From assembly GCF_902826655.1 (NCBI RefSeq), contig NZ_CADEFR010000021.1, positions 1 to 60,716 of the forward strand: DNA of 60,716 nucleotides. The letters are read 5' to 3'. Positions 19,762 through 28,530 of this stretch are shown here, in pieces. The notes beneath the pieces are model-generated. The model did no database searches. It was not told the origin of the DNA and saw only the letters and a list, made by a program, of their open reading frames with translations. The translations under genes and the position numbers were made by a program. The stretch comes from an uncultured Methylibium sp. GTDB lineage: Bacteria > Pseudomonadota > Gammaproteobacteria > Burkholderiales > Burkholderiaceae_C. Position 1 is the first letter of the stretch. Every line of letters starts with the position of its first letter.

Positions 19762-20728
19762 GCCGCTGCGCTGGCTCGCCTTCGGATTCTTCGGCATCGC
19801 GCTGGCCTTCGCGGCCGTCGCCAGCCTGAAGGGCGACGTCTTCTTCTTCCGCCTCGCGACCGAGGCGCTGATCTTCGGCGGCCTGGCGCTGTCGGTGGAC
19901 CTGCTGCTCGGCCGCACCGGCCTGCTGCCGCTGGGCCAGGCGCTGTTCTTCGGCTTCGGCGCCTACGTGTCGGCGCTGGTGCTGAAGGCCGGCGCGCCGT
20001 CCTTCTGGCTGGTGCTGGGCGTGGTGCTGGTCACCGGCAGCGTGGTCGGCCTGGTCGGCGGGCTGATCGCGATCCGCGCCAAGGGCGTGTACTTCGCGCT
20101 GATCAGCTTCGGCCTCGCCCAGGTGGTCGCCAAGGTCGTGTTCAACACGCGCGAGCTCGGCGCCTCCGACGGCATCATCGGCGTGCCGGTGCCGCAGATC
20201 GCGTTCGGGCTGTTCACCGTCGACGCCGGCCACGCGGGCGCCTTCTTCCTGCTGGTGCTGGGCTTCATCGCGCTGATCTACGCCGGCCTGGCCTACCTGA
20301 TGGACACGCCCTTCGGCCGCCAGCTCGACGCGATCCGCACCAACGAGCACCGCGTCGCCTTCCTCGGCGCCGACCCCTGGCGCTACAAGCTCGCGGCCTT
20401 CGTGATCGCGGCCGACATCGCGGCGCTGTCGGGGGCGCTGTACCCGATGCTGCGCGGCTTCGTGTCGCCGGAGCTGATGTTCTTCCAGGTCTCGGGCAAC
20501 GCGATCATCAACGTCATCGTCGGCGGCACCGGCACGCTGATCGGGCCGCTGTACGGCTCGGCCATCCTGACGGTGCTGAAGTCGGTGGTCGGTTCCTACA
20601 CCGCCCACCACCAGATCGCGATCGGGGTGCTGTTCATGGTGTCGGTGATCTTCTTCCCCAAGGGCCTGATCGGCTACGTCGCGCCGGCCCTGCAGCGGCG
20701 CTTCGGCCGCCGGGAGGCACGGCGATGA
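19754..20728 (+). CDS. Branched-chain-type ABC transporter permease (LivM family)
   Basis: Second permease, 324 residues, about eight to ten membrane segments. The LivM-type loop RLATEALIFGGLALSVDLLL and GRTGLLPLGQALFFGFGAY are present, as is the EAA-like FGRQLDAIRTNEHRVAFLG, which docks onto the ATPases. It overlaps livH-like (8 bp) and livG-like (4 bp) genes. Confidence 0.9.
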   Translation: MHKPLRWLAFGFFGIALAFAAVASLKGDVFFFRLATEALIFGGLALSVDLLLGRTGLLPLGQALFFGFGAYVSALVLKAGAPSFWLVLGVVLVTGSVVGLVGGLIAIRAKGVYFALISFGLAQVVAKVVFNTRELGASDGIIGVPVPQIAFGLFTVDAGHAGAFFLLVLGFIALIYAGLAYLMDTPFGRQLDAIRTNEHRVAFLGADPWRYKLAAFVIAADIAALSGALYPMLRGFVSPELMFFQVSGNAIINVIVGGTGTLIGPLYGSAILTVLKSVVGSYTAHHQIAIGVLFMVSVIFFPKGLIGYVAPALQRRFGRREARR

Positions 20729-21483
20729 GCCCCGGCCCCATCCTCTCGGTGCGCGGACTGTCGGTGCGCTTCGGCGCGCTGCGCGCCGTCGACGACGTCA
20801 GCTTCGACGCGCAGCGCGGCCACATCACCGCGGTCATCGGCCCCAACGGCGCCGGCAAGAGCAGCCTGTTCAACCTGATCAGCGGCGCGATCCGGCCGAG
20901 CGCCGGCCGCGTCGAGTTCGACGGCCGCGACGTCACCGGCGCACGCCCCGACCGCATGCTGGCCCACGGCCTGGCGCGCTCCTTCCAGATCACCAACCTG
21001 TTCTTCGAGCTGCCGGTGCGCGAGAACCTGCGCCTCGCGGCGCAGTTCCTGTGCGGCGGTCGCGGCCTGCTGCGGCCGGTCGCGGCCAGCCGCGTCGCGC
21101 TGCAGCGCGTCGACGAGCTGATCGAGCGCTTCCGCCTGCAGGCCCAGGCCGACGCGCTGGCCGGCACGCTGTCGCACGGCGAGCAGCGCCGGCTGGAGAT
21201 CGCGGTCGCGCTCGCGGCGCGGCCGCGCATGCTGCTGCTCGACGAGCCGACCCAGGGCATGAGCCATGCCGACACCCAGGAGACCGAGGCCATGATCCGC
21301 AGCCTCGCCGGCGACCAGCTGAGCATCCTGCTGGTCGAGCACGACGTGGACCTCGTGATGAACCTGTCGGACCACGTCGTCGTGATGCACCAGGGCGCCA
21401 AGCTGGCCGAAGGCCCGCCGCAGCAGGTGCGGGCCGACGCCGCCGTGCAGGCCGCCTACTTCGGAGACGCCGCCCATGCTTGA
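20725..21483 (+). CDS. ABC transporter ATPase (LivG family)
   Basis: ATP-binding subunit of 252 residues. Walker A is GPNGAGKSS, the signature LSHGEQRRLEIA, Walker B MLLLDEPTQGM and the switch histidine is in LLVEHDVDLVM. The usual LivG insertion around ARSFQITNLFFELPVRENL is present. It overlaps the LivM-type gene by 4 bp and the LivF-type gene by 8 bp. Confidence 0.92.
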   Translation: MSPGPILSVRGLSVRFGALRAVDDVSFDAQRGHITAVIGPNGAGKSSLFNLISGAIRPSAGRVEFDGRDVTGARPDRMLAHGLARSFQITNLFFELPVRENLRLAAQFLCGGRGLLRPVAASRVALQRVDELIERFRLQAQADALAGTLSHGEQRRLEIAVALAARPRMLLLDEPTQGMSHADTQETEAMIRSLAGDQLSILLVEHDVDLVMNLSDHVVVMHQGAKLAEGPPQQVRADAAVQAAYFGDAAHA

Positions 21484-22183
21484 ACTCCAGGGCGTGCACG
21501 TCCACTACGGCCTCAGCCACGTGCTGCAGGGCGTGGACCTGAAGGTCGGCGCCGGCGAGGTGGTCGGCCTGTTCGGTCGCAACGGCGTCGGCAAGACCAC
21601 GGTGATGAAGACCATCGCCGGCTGGCTCGCACCCAGCCGCGGACGCGTCGTGCTCGACGGCCAGGACATCGGCGGCGCGGCCTCCGACGCGATCTGCCGT
21701 CGCGGCGTCGGCTTCGTGCCCGAGGACCGGCGCATCTTCCCCGGCCTCACGGTCGAGGAGAACCTGGCGCTCGGCTTCATGCAGGTGCCGCGGCGCAGCG
21801 GCGTCGAATCCAGGCGCAAGCTCGACGCGAGCTTCCAGCGCTTTCCGCGCCTCGCCGAGCGGCGGCGCCAGCTCGGCACCACGCTGTCCGGCGGCGAGCA
21901 GCAGATGCTCGCGATGGCGCGCGTGCTGGTCGGTGAGCCGCGCCTGCTGCTGATCGACGAGCCGACCGAAGGCCTGGCGCCGAAGATCGTCGACGAGATC
22001 TTCGACATCATGCAGGGCCTGGCCCGCGAGGGCATCCCGATCGTGCTGGTCGAGCAGAACGTGCGGCGCGCCCTCGATCTGGCGACGCGCTTCTACGCGC
22101 TGGAACGCGGCCAGGTGGTGCTGGAAGGCCGCGGCACCGACGCCGACGACCGGCGGGCGCTGTTCGCGGCGATCACGGTCTGA
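21476..22183 (+). CDS. ABC transporter ATPase (LivF family)
   Basis: Second ATP-binding subunit, 235 residues. Walker A is GRNGVGKTT, the signature LSGGEQQMLAMARVL, Walker B LLLIDEPTEGLAP and the switch region VLVEQNVRRALDLA. It is the last gene of the furoate-type operon. A short inverted repeat GGCCG/CGGCC at about 22199-22214 lies in the convergent gap but has no T tract. Confidence 0.92.
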   Translation: MLELQGVHVHYGLSHVLQGVDLKVGAGEVVGLFGRNGVGKTTVMKTIAGWLAPSRGRVVLDGQDIGGAASDAICRRGVGFVPEDRRIFPGLTVEENLALGFMQVPRRSGVESRRKLDASFQRFPRLAERRRQLGTTLSGGEQQMLAMARVLVGEPRLLLIDEPTEGLAPKIVDEIFDIMQGLAREGIPIVLVEQNVRRALDLATRFYALERGQVVLEGRGTDADDRRALFAAITV

Positions 22184-22205
22184 CGCGCCAGCGGGCGCCG
22201 GCCGT

Positions 22206-22694
22206 TCAAGCGGCCAGCGCCAAGCCGAAGGCCGCGGCCGCCGCCAGCGAGGCCCCCGTGCGAACGTGGTTCCACGCCGTCCAGGTGCGCAGGTAGTCGG
22301 TCCACAGCGCCTCGGCGCCGCGGCTGCCGGGGGTGATGCGCGCCAGCGCCTCGTTGCGCGGCACGTTGCAGGCCATCGTCACGCCCAGGCAACCGGCGAG
22401 GTACATCACGCCGCCCGCGGCGAGCCAGGCGGCGCGGGGCGTGCCCCACTGCATCCAGGCCGCGGCCAGCGCCAGCAGGCTCAGCAAGGCGGTGCCCAGG
22501 AACACGCCCAGGAACCACGGGTTCAGCACCACCACGTTGACGGACTGCATGGCCGCGATGCCCTGCCCGGCCGGCAGGCGGCCCAGCGCCTTCATCACGA
22601 AGGCCGAGAAGGCGAAGAACACGCCGGCGATCAGGCCGCTGCCGAGCGCAGCCGCCAGCGTGAGGGCAAGGATCCAGGCGGGGTCGAGGTTCAA
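22206..22694 (-). CDS. DUF1772 (anthrone-oxygenase-like) membrane protein
   Basis: Four-helix membrane protein of the DUF1772 family: a first segment ILALTLAAALGSGLIAGVFF, then the family-like FSAFVMKALGRLPAGQGIAA and NPWFLGVFLGTALLSLL, and a cytoplasmic NVPRNEAL motif before the last helix. Start uncertain: TTG 22694 gives about 162 residues; an in-frame GTG at 22763 would overlap the end of the lipid A deacylase gene by 56 bp. Function is unknown, and the family name does not establish oxygenase activity. Confidence 0.7.
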   Translation of the reverse strand: MNLDPAWILALTLAAALGSGLIAGVFFAFSAFVMKALGRLPAGQGIAAMQSVNVVVLNPWFLGVFLGTALLSLLALAAAWMQWGTPRAAWLAAGGVMYLAGCLGVTMACNVPRNEALARITPGSRGAEALWTDYLRTWTAWNHVRTGASLAAAAAFGLALAA

Positions 22695-22707
22695 GTCGGA
22701 CGAGGAC

Positions 22708-23784
22708 TCAGTTCGTGGCGCAGACGAGGCGCAGCTCGCCGTAGCTATGGTAGCCGTCGTCACGCGCCTGGCCGGGCACGCTGAACTCGGGCGTGCGGCG
22801 CTTGACGCGGTACTCGAGGCGGTAGCGCTCGCGGATCTGGACCGAGAAGCCCAGCGTCATCATCAGGTTCGACCGCTTCAGCTCGATCTGCGGCTGCGGC
22901 TCGCCGTAGGTGCGGCCGGTGACGAAGTGGTTGTAGGCCACCGCCGACCACTGCGCCTGCAGGAACAGCGTCGTCGGCCAGCCGAGCAGAGGCAGCTTCA
23001 GCGGGCTGGCCGCGCGCTCGCTGAAGTCGGCCGCCAGGTAGTCGCCCTCGTCGGGCGCGCCGAAGACGCGGTCGCGTTCGCCGGCCACCAGGGTCAGGCC
23101 CAGCGCGCCGAGCGTCTTGACGGTGCCGAGCGTGGCGCGGGCGTGACCGTGCACACCGGCCCAGTTCGGCAGGAAGCCCAGGTCCGCGTCGGTCAGCCGG
23201 TGGGTCACCATGTACGAGGCCTGCAGGCCCAGCCGCGGCCGCAGCTGGTTGCGCCAGCCGGCCGGGTCGTCGTCCTTGATGATCTTGTGGAAGCCGCGCT
23301 GCACCTGCTCGGCCATCGAGGCCGGGCCGACCACGCCGAGCTTGACCTCGACGCTGCGATGGCGCGGCCCGTCGAACAGCGACAGCCCGGTGCCGGCGAA
23401 CAGCCAGCCGCCCCAGGGCCGGTCGAACACTTGCTGGTCGACACGCTCGATGTCGGACGGCGTGTAGATGTTCTGCCCGAAGAACAGCGTCGTCGTCGGC
23501 CCCTCGGTGTCGGCCAGCAGGCCGAACTGGCGACGCCCCAGTTCCAGCGCCGCGGCCAGCAGGGCCGGCGGCTTGTCGCGCTGGTAGCTGCGGGCGTAGA
23601 GCAGGCCGTTCGTGTACCAGCGGTCGGTGTGGACCTTGGTGCGGCCGAGGTAGTCGTTCTCGATCGCGAAGAAGCTCCCTTGCAGCCGCGAGTCGCCGGT
23701 CGGCTCGGGAGCCGCGAGGGCGGCGATCGACGGCAGGCCGGCGACGCCGCCGGCCAGGATCAGCCGCGCGAGTGCGTGCTTCAT
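22708..23784 (-). CDS. lpxR: LpxR-family outer-membrane lipid A 3'-deacylase
   Basis: A 358-residue predicted 12-strand outer-membrane barrel (DUF2219). The signal peptide is about residues 1-25 (ending IAALAAPE). The catalytic N-terminal signature FFAIENDYLGRTKVHTDRWY and TNG resembles LpxR's Asn/Asp/Thr calcium and active-site cluster, and the terminal residues GELRLVCATN make a late beta strand. LpxR enzymes remove the 3'-acyloxyacyl chain of lipid A. No other LPS genes are nearby, so the exact substrate here is inferred. Confidence 0.8.
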   Translation of the reverse strand: MKHALARLILAGGVAGLPSIAALAAPEPTGDSRLQGSFFAIENDYLGRTKVHTDRWYTNGLLYARSYQRDKPPALLAAALELGRRQFGLLADTEGPTTTLFFGQNIYTPSDIERVDQQVFDRPWGGWLFAGTGLSLFDGPRHRSVEVKLGVVGPASMAEQVQRGFHKIIKDDDPAGWRNQLRPRLGLQASYMVTHRLTDADLGFLPNWAGVHGHARATLGTVKTLGALGLTLVAGERDRVFGAPDEGDYLAADFSERAASPLKLPLLGWPTTLFLQAQWSAVAYNHFVTGRTYGEPQPQIELKRSNLMMTLGFSVQIRERYRLEYRVKRRTPEFSVPGQARDDGYHSYGELRLVCATN

Positions 23785-23887
23785 GGCGAACCTCCCTGTC
23801 CTGCGTGGGCAGTCAGTGTGGTCCGCGCACCGCGCGCGGCGCATCCTTCGGTATGGGGAGATCGCGCCGGCAGGCGGCGCGGCCGGC

Positions 23888-24274
23888 TCAGGCCTTGAGC
23901 AGCCCGCTGTGGACCGCGTGCGCGGCACCGCCACGCGCGTTGTAGACCGGGGCCTCGCGCGGGATCAGCACGTCGATCGCGCGGTCGAGCGCGGCGGTCG
24001 CGCGCGCCAGCGTGTCGCGCTGCAGCGCCACCTGGCTGCTGGCCTGCGCCAGGCGCTGGCGCAGCGCCGGCGGCACCGGGCCGTGATGACGCTTGAAGTG
24101 GTCGAGCGCCGAGCCGAGTGCACGTTGCAGTTCGGCCGCCGCGGTGTCGACGCCGCGGCTGTCGCGCGACAGCAGGGCCTGGGCCAGGCCGGCGAGCCGC
24201 TGCTCGACGTCGGCGACCGCAGGTTCGAGCCGGTCGGCCACCAGGGCCGGGGCATCCAGGGGAAGCAGGACCAT
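23888..24274 (-). CDS. flgN: Flagellar export chaperone FlgN (FlgN-like)
   Basis: A 128-residue, helix-rich, Ala/Leu/Arg protein immediately downstream of flgM (26 bp), the normal site of flgN. FlgN family members bind the hook-filament junction proteins FlgK and FlgL and deliver them for export; both partners are encoded at 48067-51248. Sequence identity in this family is low, so the call leans on position, size and helical pattern (LEPAVADVEQRLAGLAQALL). Confidence 0.75.
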   Translation of the reverse strand: MVLLPLDAPALVADRLEPAVADVEQRLAGLAQALLSRDSRGVDTAAAELQRALGSALDHFKRHHGPVPPALRQRLAQASSQVALQRDTLARATAALDRAIDVLIPREAPVYNARGGAAHAVHSGLLKA

Positions 24275-24300
24275 GAGGGGATCTCGGGGCCGGCGGCGCG

Positions 24301-24603
24301 TCAGCGCCTGGCCGCGTCCAGCAGTTCCTGGGCGTTGGCGATCAGCTTGTCGGCGATCGCCTCGGGGTCGACCTTGAAGCTGCCGTCGGCGATGGCCTGC
24401 TTGATGCGCTCGACCTTGGCCGCGTCGAACTCGGCGCTGCTGCCTTCGGCCATCAGGCCGGCGGCGGCGCTCGACAGCTTGACGCTGCTGCCATCCGCCG
24501 ACTGCGCGCTCTTCGCCTTGGCGGCGACGGCGCCGGTCTCGGCGCTGGTGCGTGCCAGCAGGGCGGCGTCCGCCGCGGGGCTCGAGGTGTGACCGATCTT
24601 CAT
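24301..24603 (-). CDS. flgM: Anti-sigma-28 factor FlgM
   Basis: A 100-residue FlgM that binds sigma-28 (FliA) until exported through the finished hook. It starts MKIGHTSSPAADA with a disordered, Ser/Ala-rich N-terminal half. The conserved C-terminal sigma-binding helices are KVERIKQAIADGSFKVDPEA and IADKLIANAQELLD. A sigma-28-type promoter lies 55 bp upstream, giving the usual late-class feedback control. Confidence 0.93.
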   Translation of the reverse strand: MKIGHTSSPAADAALLARTSAETGAVAAKAKSAQSADGSSVKLSSAAAGLMAEGSSAEFDAAKVERIKQAIADGSFKVDPEAIADKLIANAQELLDAARR

Positions 24604-24657
24604 GACGGGCTCCTGCAGTCCGGGGCAACAGGCTCCGGACGTTCCAATATGTCAGCG

Positions 24658-24684
24658 GTATCGACGGCCTGTGGGCGAACTTGA
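24658..24684 (-). promoter_or_regulatory. Sigma-28 (FliA) promoter for flgMN
   Basis: On the minus strand TCAAGTTC, 11 bp, GTCGATAC matches the enterobacterial sigma-28 consensus TAAAGTTT-N11-GCCGATAA at 12 of 16 positions with exact spacing. It lies between flgA and flgM and reads toward flgM. Confidence 0.75.
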
Positions 24685-24712
24685 GCGCCTTTTTTGTAAC
24701 AGGCGTGCGCGT

Positions 24713-25408
24713 TCACAGCTTGAGCTCCACGCGCCGTTCCGCGACGGCCGTGCCGGTGACGATGCGGCCGCTGTCGGTGCGCACGCGCACCGCGCTGCCT
24801 TCCAGGCCGGCCGTCAGGGCCTGGCCTTCGCCGTGGACCGCGAAGCCGGGGCCGACGGCCACGAGCTTCACCGTCTCGCCGGCAGCGAACCATTGGCGGG
24901 CCCGCAGCTGGCCCTGGCGCAGGCTCTCGCCGGCGCCGAGCGTGCGGGTCAGGGTGCGGCCGATCGCCTCGTCGGCGTCGACGACGGCCGGCGCGCTGTC
25001 GGCCGCCAGGTCGATCTCGGCGAGCTTCAGGTCGGCCGCGGCGATCACGCTGCCGGCCGGCAGTGCCATGGCGGCGACCAGCGCACGGCCGTAGACCTTG
25101 ACGGTGATCGGCAGGTAGACGTTCCAGCGCGTCGTGCCCTGCAGGCAGCGCAGGCCGACGCGGGTCTTGCCCCAGGGCTTGAAGCCGGGCGGCAGATAGC
25201 TCTCGACCTGCTGGCAGGGCGCAAGCCTGAGCCGCGGATCCAGCGACCCGGCCTCGACCTCGACGCGCAGGCCGGCCGCCGGCCGGGCGCTCTTCAGCGC
25301 CAGCGCGACGGCGTCCTGCGCGAGCGGATCGCGCGCGCCTTCGGCATGCGCCGCGCCGGCCACGCAGGCCAGCGCGAGCAGCGCAGGAAGGACGGATAGC
25401 GTCTTCAT
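24713..25408 (-). CDS. flgA: Flagellar P-ring assembly chaperone FlgA
   Basis: Periplasmic chaperone of 231 residues needed to build the P ring from FlgI. Signal peptide MKTLSVLPALLALACVAGAA, cleaved near HAEG. The SAF domain (about residues 105-165) contains ALVAAMALPAGSVIAAADLK and is followed by the conserved RQGQLRARQWFAAGETVKLV. It is divergent from flgB, with flgM and flgN downstream, the common gammaproteobacterial and betaproteobacterial layout. The 147-bp gap to flgB shows TTGACC at about 25456 but no convincing paired -10. Confidence 0.93.
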   Translation of the reverse strand: MKTLSVLPALLALACVAGAAHAEGARDPLAQDAVALALKSARPAAGLRVEVEAGSLDPRLRLAPCQQVESYLPPGFKPWGKTRVGLRCLQGTTRWNVYLPITVKVYGRALVAAMALPAGSVIAAADLKLAEIDLAADSAPAVVDADEAIGRTLTRTLGAGESLRQGQLRARQWFAAGETVKLVAVGPGFAVHGEGQALTAGLEGSAVRVRTDSGRIVTGTAVAERRVELKL

Positions 25409-25555
25409 GATGAGGAGCCACTGTAAAGAGCCGACCGCGCCGCGGCGGCGGGAATTGACCGCGGAAGGGCCTGCTATTCCCGCTAATGTTCCCGGGGTCC
25501 GGGTCCAAGAATGCCAGCCATCGCCACCAGAGCGTGGCCCTCGTCACGGCACAGC

Positions 25556-25960
25556 ATGTTGGACCGACTCACGAACGCGCTGAACTTCCAGACCCAGGCC
25601 CTGGTCCTGCGGTCGGAACGCCAGCGCCTGATCGCCAGCAACATCGCCAACGCCGACACGCCGGGCTACGTGGCCCGCGACATGGATTTCGCCAGCGCGC
25701 TGAAGGAAGCGACCGGCGCCAGCACCCCCGGCAATGCGCTATCGGCCACCCAGGCCGGGCACTTGAGCCCGGCGGCCGGCGCCCGCAGCGAGGCCGGCCT
25801 GAAGTACGCGACGCCGAGCCAGACCAACCTGGACCGCAACACCGTCGACATGGACCGCGAGCGCGCGGCCTTCGCCGACAACGCGGTGCACTACGAGGCC
25901 ACGCTGCGCTTCATCAACGGCAGCGTGCGCACGATGCTCAGCGCCATCACCGGGCAGTAA
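25556..25960 (+). CDS. flgB: Flagellar proximal rod protein FlgB
   Basis: Rod protein of 134 residues, first of the flgBCDEF run. ATG 25556 ([19 protein letters not shown]) matches the family N-terminus; an in-frame ATG 45 bp upstream adds unrelated residues. The rod-family motif [12 protein letters not shown] is present, and the C-terminal helix includes [19 protein letters not shown]. No strong Shine-Dalgarno is visible before either start. Confidence 0.93.
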   Translation: MLDRLTNALNFQTQALVLRSERQRLIASNIANADTPGYVARDMDFASALKEATGASTPGNALSATQAGHLSPAAGARSEAGLKYATPSQTNLDRNTVDMDRERAAFADNAVHYEATLRFINGSVRTMLSAITGQ

Positions 25961-25971
25961 GGAGAGCGTTC

Positions 25972-26391
25972 ATGTCGATGTTGAACATCTTCAGAGTCAG
26001 CGGCAGCGCGGTCAGCGCGCAGAGCCAGCGGCTCAACGTCGTCGCCTCCAACCTGGCCAATGCCGACACCGTGGCCGGCCCCGACGGCCAGGCCTACAAG
26101 GCGCGCCAGGTCGTGTTCCAGACCCTGCCCTTCAACGCCCCGGGCGAGGCTGCCGGCAGCGCCGCCGGCGTGCAGGTCACCCAGGTCGCCGAGGACCAGA
26201 GCGCCGGCCGCCGCGTGCTCGACCCCAAGCACCCGCAGGCCGACGCCGACGGCTACGTGACCTACAGCAACGTCAACGCGGTCGAGGAGATGGTCAACAT
26301 GATCTCGGCCTCGCGTTCGTACCAGAACAACATCGAGGTGATGAACACCGCGAAGAGCCTGCTGCTGAAGACGCTGCAGATGGGCCAGTGA
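25972..26391 (+). CDS. flgC: Flagellar proximal rod protein FlgC
   Basis: Rod protein of 139 residues, GGAGAG before the ATG, 11 bp after flgB. The N-terminal axial motif is [20 protein letters not shown] and the C-terminal signature [20 protein letters not shown], with [15 protein letters not shown] closing the helix. Length and both termini are typical. Confidence 0.95.
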   Translation: MSMLNIFRVSGSAVSAQSQRLNVVASNLANADTVAGPDGQAYKARQVVFQTLPFNAPGEAAGSAAGVQVTQVAEDQSAGRRVLDPKHPQADADGYVTYSNVNAVEEMVNMISASRSYQNNIEVMNTAKSLLLKTLQMGQ

Positions 26392-26416
26392 CGCCCCGCC
26401 CCGAACCGAGACCGCC

Positions 26417-27070
26417 ATGGCCACCTCTTCCGTGAATCAACTGTCGTCCGGCACGCTGGACGCGCTCAACGGCGTCACCGCCACCAAGAAGGACGACGGC
26501 TCCGAGCGCTTCCTCAAGCTGCTGGTCACGCAGATGAAGAACCAGGACCCGCTGAACCCGATGGACAACGCCCAGGTCACGAGCCAGATCGCGCAGATCA
26601 ACACCGTGACCGGCATCGACAAGCTCAACGACACCGTCAAGTCGCTGTCCAGCCAGATGCTGTCGTCGCAGGCGCTGCAGGGCGCGGCCCTGGTCGGCCG
26701 CACGGTCCTGATGGAAGGCAGCCGCCTGAACTTCGACGAGACCGGCAAGTCCGCCGGCGGCTTCGAGCTGACCAGCGCGGCCGACAGCGTCAAGGTCGAG
26801 ATCCTGTCGCCGGCCGGCCGCGTGCTGGACACGGTCGACGTCGGGGCCTCGTCGAGCGGCCGCAACGGCTTCGAGTGGCAGGCGCCCGCCGGCACCAGCA
26901 CCGACGGCATCACCTTCCGCGTCGTCGCCAAGTCGGGCAGCACGGCCCTGACCGCGACGCCGCTCACCACCGACCTGGTCAAGGCCGTCGCCACCGGCGG
27001 CGACACGCTGACCCTCGAGCTGCTGTACGGCGGCTCGGTCCCTTACACCCAGATCAAGGCGTTCTCCTGA
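26417..27070 (+). CDS. flgD: Flagellar hook-cap scaffold FlgD
   Basis: Hook-capping protein of 217 residues. The conserved N-terminal segment is RFLKLLVTQMKNQDPLNPMD, followed by NAQVTSQIAQINTVTGIDKL. The C-terminal part carries FlgD Ig-like/Tudor-type sequence (GFEWQAPAGTSTDGITFRVV). It assists polymerisation of FlgE, encoded next. Confidence 0.94.
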   Translation: MATSSVNQLSSGTLDALNGVTATKKDDGSERFLKLLVTQMKNQDPLNPMDNAQVTSQIAQINTVTGIDKLNDTVKSLSSQMLSSQALQGAALVGRTVLMEGSRLNFDETGKSAGGFELTSAADSVKVEILSPAGRVLDTVDVGASSSGRNGFEWQAPAGTSTDGITFRVVAKSGSTALTATPLTTDLVKAVATGGDTLTLELLYGGSVPYTQIKAFS

Positions 27071-27096
27071 CCGCCGCCCCCGAAGAGGAAATCACC

Positions 27097-28365
27097 ATGA
27101 GCTTCCAGCAAGGTCTGTCCGGTCTCAACGCGGCGAGCAAGAACCTCGAGATCATCGGCAACAACGTCGCCAACGCCGCCACCTACGGCGCCAAGAGCTC
27201 GCGCGCCGAGTTCGCCGACGTGTACGCGAACGCGCTCAACGGGTCGGGCTCCAACACGGTCGGCATCGGCGTCAACCTCGCCGCGGTGGCCCAGCAGTTC
27301 ACGCAGGGCAACATCTCGACGACCGACAACCCGATGGACCTGTCGATCAACGGCAGCGGCTTCTTCCAGGTGAGCGACGGGCGCAACCCGACGATGTACA
27401 CCCGCAACGGCCAGTTCAAGATCGACCGCGACGGCTTCATCGTCAACAACCAGCGCCAGCAGCTGCTGGGCTACCCGGCCGACTCGCAGGGCACCATCGT
27501 CCCCGGCCAGGCGCAGGCGATCCAGCTGCCGACCGCCGGCATCAACCCGCGCGCCACCGACGAGATCGCCATCGAGATGAACCTCGACGTGCGCTCGGCC
27601 GTGACGCTGCCCACCGCGCCGGCCGCCCGCATCGACCTGACGGACCCGACGACCTACAACAACGCGACCTCGGTCACCGTCTACGACGCGACCGGCCAGG
27701 ACGTCGCGCTGACCTACTACTTCCAGAAGACCGCGGCCGACACCTGGGACGTCTACGTCACCGCCAACGGCGCGCCGGTCAGCGTCGACGGCGCGGGCGT
27801 GCCGACGCCGACCACGACGATGCAGTTCGCGACCAACGGCAGTGCGCCGCTGTCGCCGGCCGGCCCGGTCACGCTCAACATCCCGGCCACCACGGGCACG
27901 AGCGGCGGCACCACGCTGCCGATCGCCGGCATCCAGCTCGACCTGACCAACGCCACGCAGTACGGCGCCGGCTTCGGCGTGACCGACCTGACCCAGACCG
28001 GCTACGCGCCAGGCCAGCTGTCGGGCATCTCGATCGAGGGCAACGGCATCATCATGGCGCGCTACAGCAACGGCCAGTCGCGGCCGGCGGGCCAGATCGA
28101 GCTGGCCAACTTCCGCAACCCGCAGGGCCTGCAGCCGCTGGGCGGCAACGCCTGGGCCCGCACCTACACCTCGGGCGACCCGGTGGTCGGCGCGGCCGGC
28201 GACGGCAACTTCGGTTCGCTGCAATCGGGCGCGCTGGAGGAGAGCAACATCGACCTGACCGGCGAGCTGGTGAACATGATCACCGCGCAGCGCACCTACC
28301 AGGCCAACGCGCAGACCATCAAGACGCAGGACCAGGTCCTGCAGACGCTGGTCAACCTGCGCTGA
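27097..28365 (+). CDS. flgE: Flagellar hook protein FlgE
   Basis: Hook subunit of 422 residues. The N-terminal rod motif is GLNAASKNLEIIGNNVANAA, the central D1/D2 region is rich in Thr/Ala/Asn, and the C-terminal FlgE signature is ESNIDLTGELVNMITAQRTY followed by QANAQTIKTQDQVLQTLVNL. AGAGGAAA precedes the ATG. Length is within the normal range for beta-proteobacteria. Confidence 0.95.
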   Translation: MSFQQGLSGLNAASKNLEIIGNNVANAATYGAKSSRAEFADVYANALNGSGSNTVGIGVNLAAVAQQFTQGNISTTDNPMDLSINGSGFFQVSDGRNPTMYTRNGQFKIDRDGFIVNNQRQQLLGYPADSQGTIVPGQAQAIQLPTAGINPRATDEIAIEMNLDVRSAVTLPTAPAARIDLTDPTTYNNATSVTVYDATGQDVALTYYFQKTAADTWDVYVTANGAPVSVDGAGVPTPTTTMQFATNGSAPLSPAGPVTLNIPATTGTSGGTTLPIAGIQLDLTNATQYGAGFGVTDLTQTGYAPGQLSGISIEGNGIIMARYSNGQSRPAGQIELANFRNPQGLQPLGGNAWARTYTSGDPVVGAAGDGNFGSLQSGALEESNIDLTGELVNMITAQRTYQANAQTIKTQDQVLQTLVNLR

Positions 28366-28386
28366 CGCGACGATCGGCCCGACGCC

Positions 28387-28521
28387 ATGAAGAAGATCCG
28401 CGTCCAGCGCTTCGCCGCCGCGCACCGGCTGGCGGGACGCTTCGCGGCCGCCTTCCTCCAGGTCCGCCCGCGCGCGCGCCATCCGGCGCTGCCGCGTGCG
28501 ATGGCCGTGTCCGTGCACTAG
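28387..28521 (+). CDS. Candidate 44-residue basic small protein between flgE and flgF
   Basis: An ATG-initiated frame starting MKKIRVQRFAAAHRLAGRF and rich in Arg/Ala ends in a TAG that overlaps the AGGAG of flgF. It fills most of a 165-bp gap that is long for this operon. No Shine-Dalgarno precedes it and no family is recognised. It could be a real leader-type ORF coupling flgF translation, or chance in GC-rich DNA. Confidence 0.25.
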   Translation: MKKIRVQRFAAAHRLAGRFAAAFLQVRPRARHPALPRAMAVSVH

Positions 28522-28530
28522 GAGTCCGCG

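Noticed and set aside
22199-22214. Bidirectional terminator between the LivF-type gene and the DUF1772 gene
   Set aside because: The GGCCG/CGGCC stem is only 5 bp, overlaps the DUF1772 stop region and has no T tract on either strand.
25409-25555. Sigma-54 or sigma-28 promoter in the flgA-flgB gap
   Set aside because: TTGACC and several A/T-rich patches are present, but no GG-N10-GC pair with flanking consensus and no properly spaced -10 could be supported.
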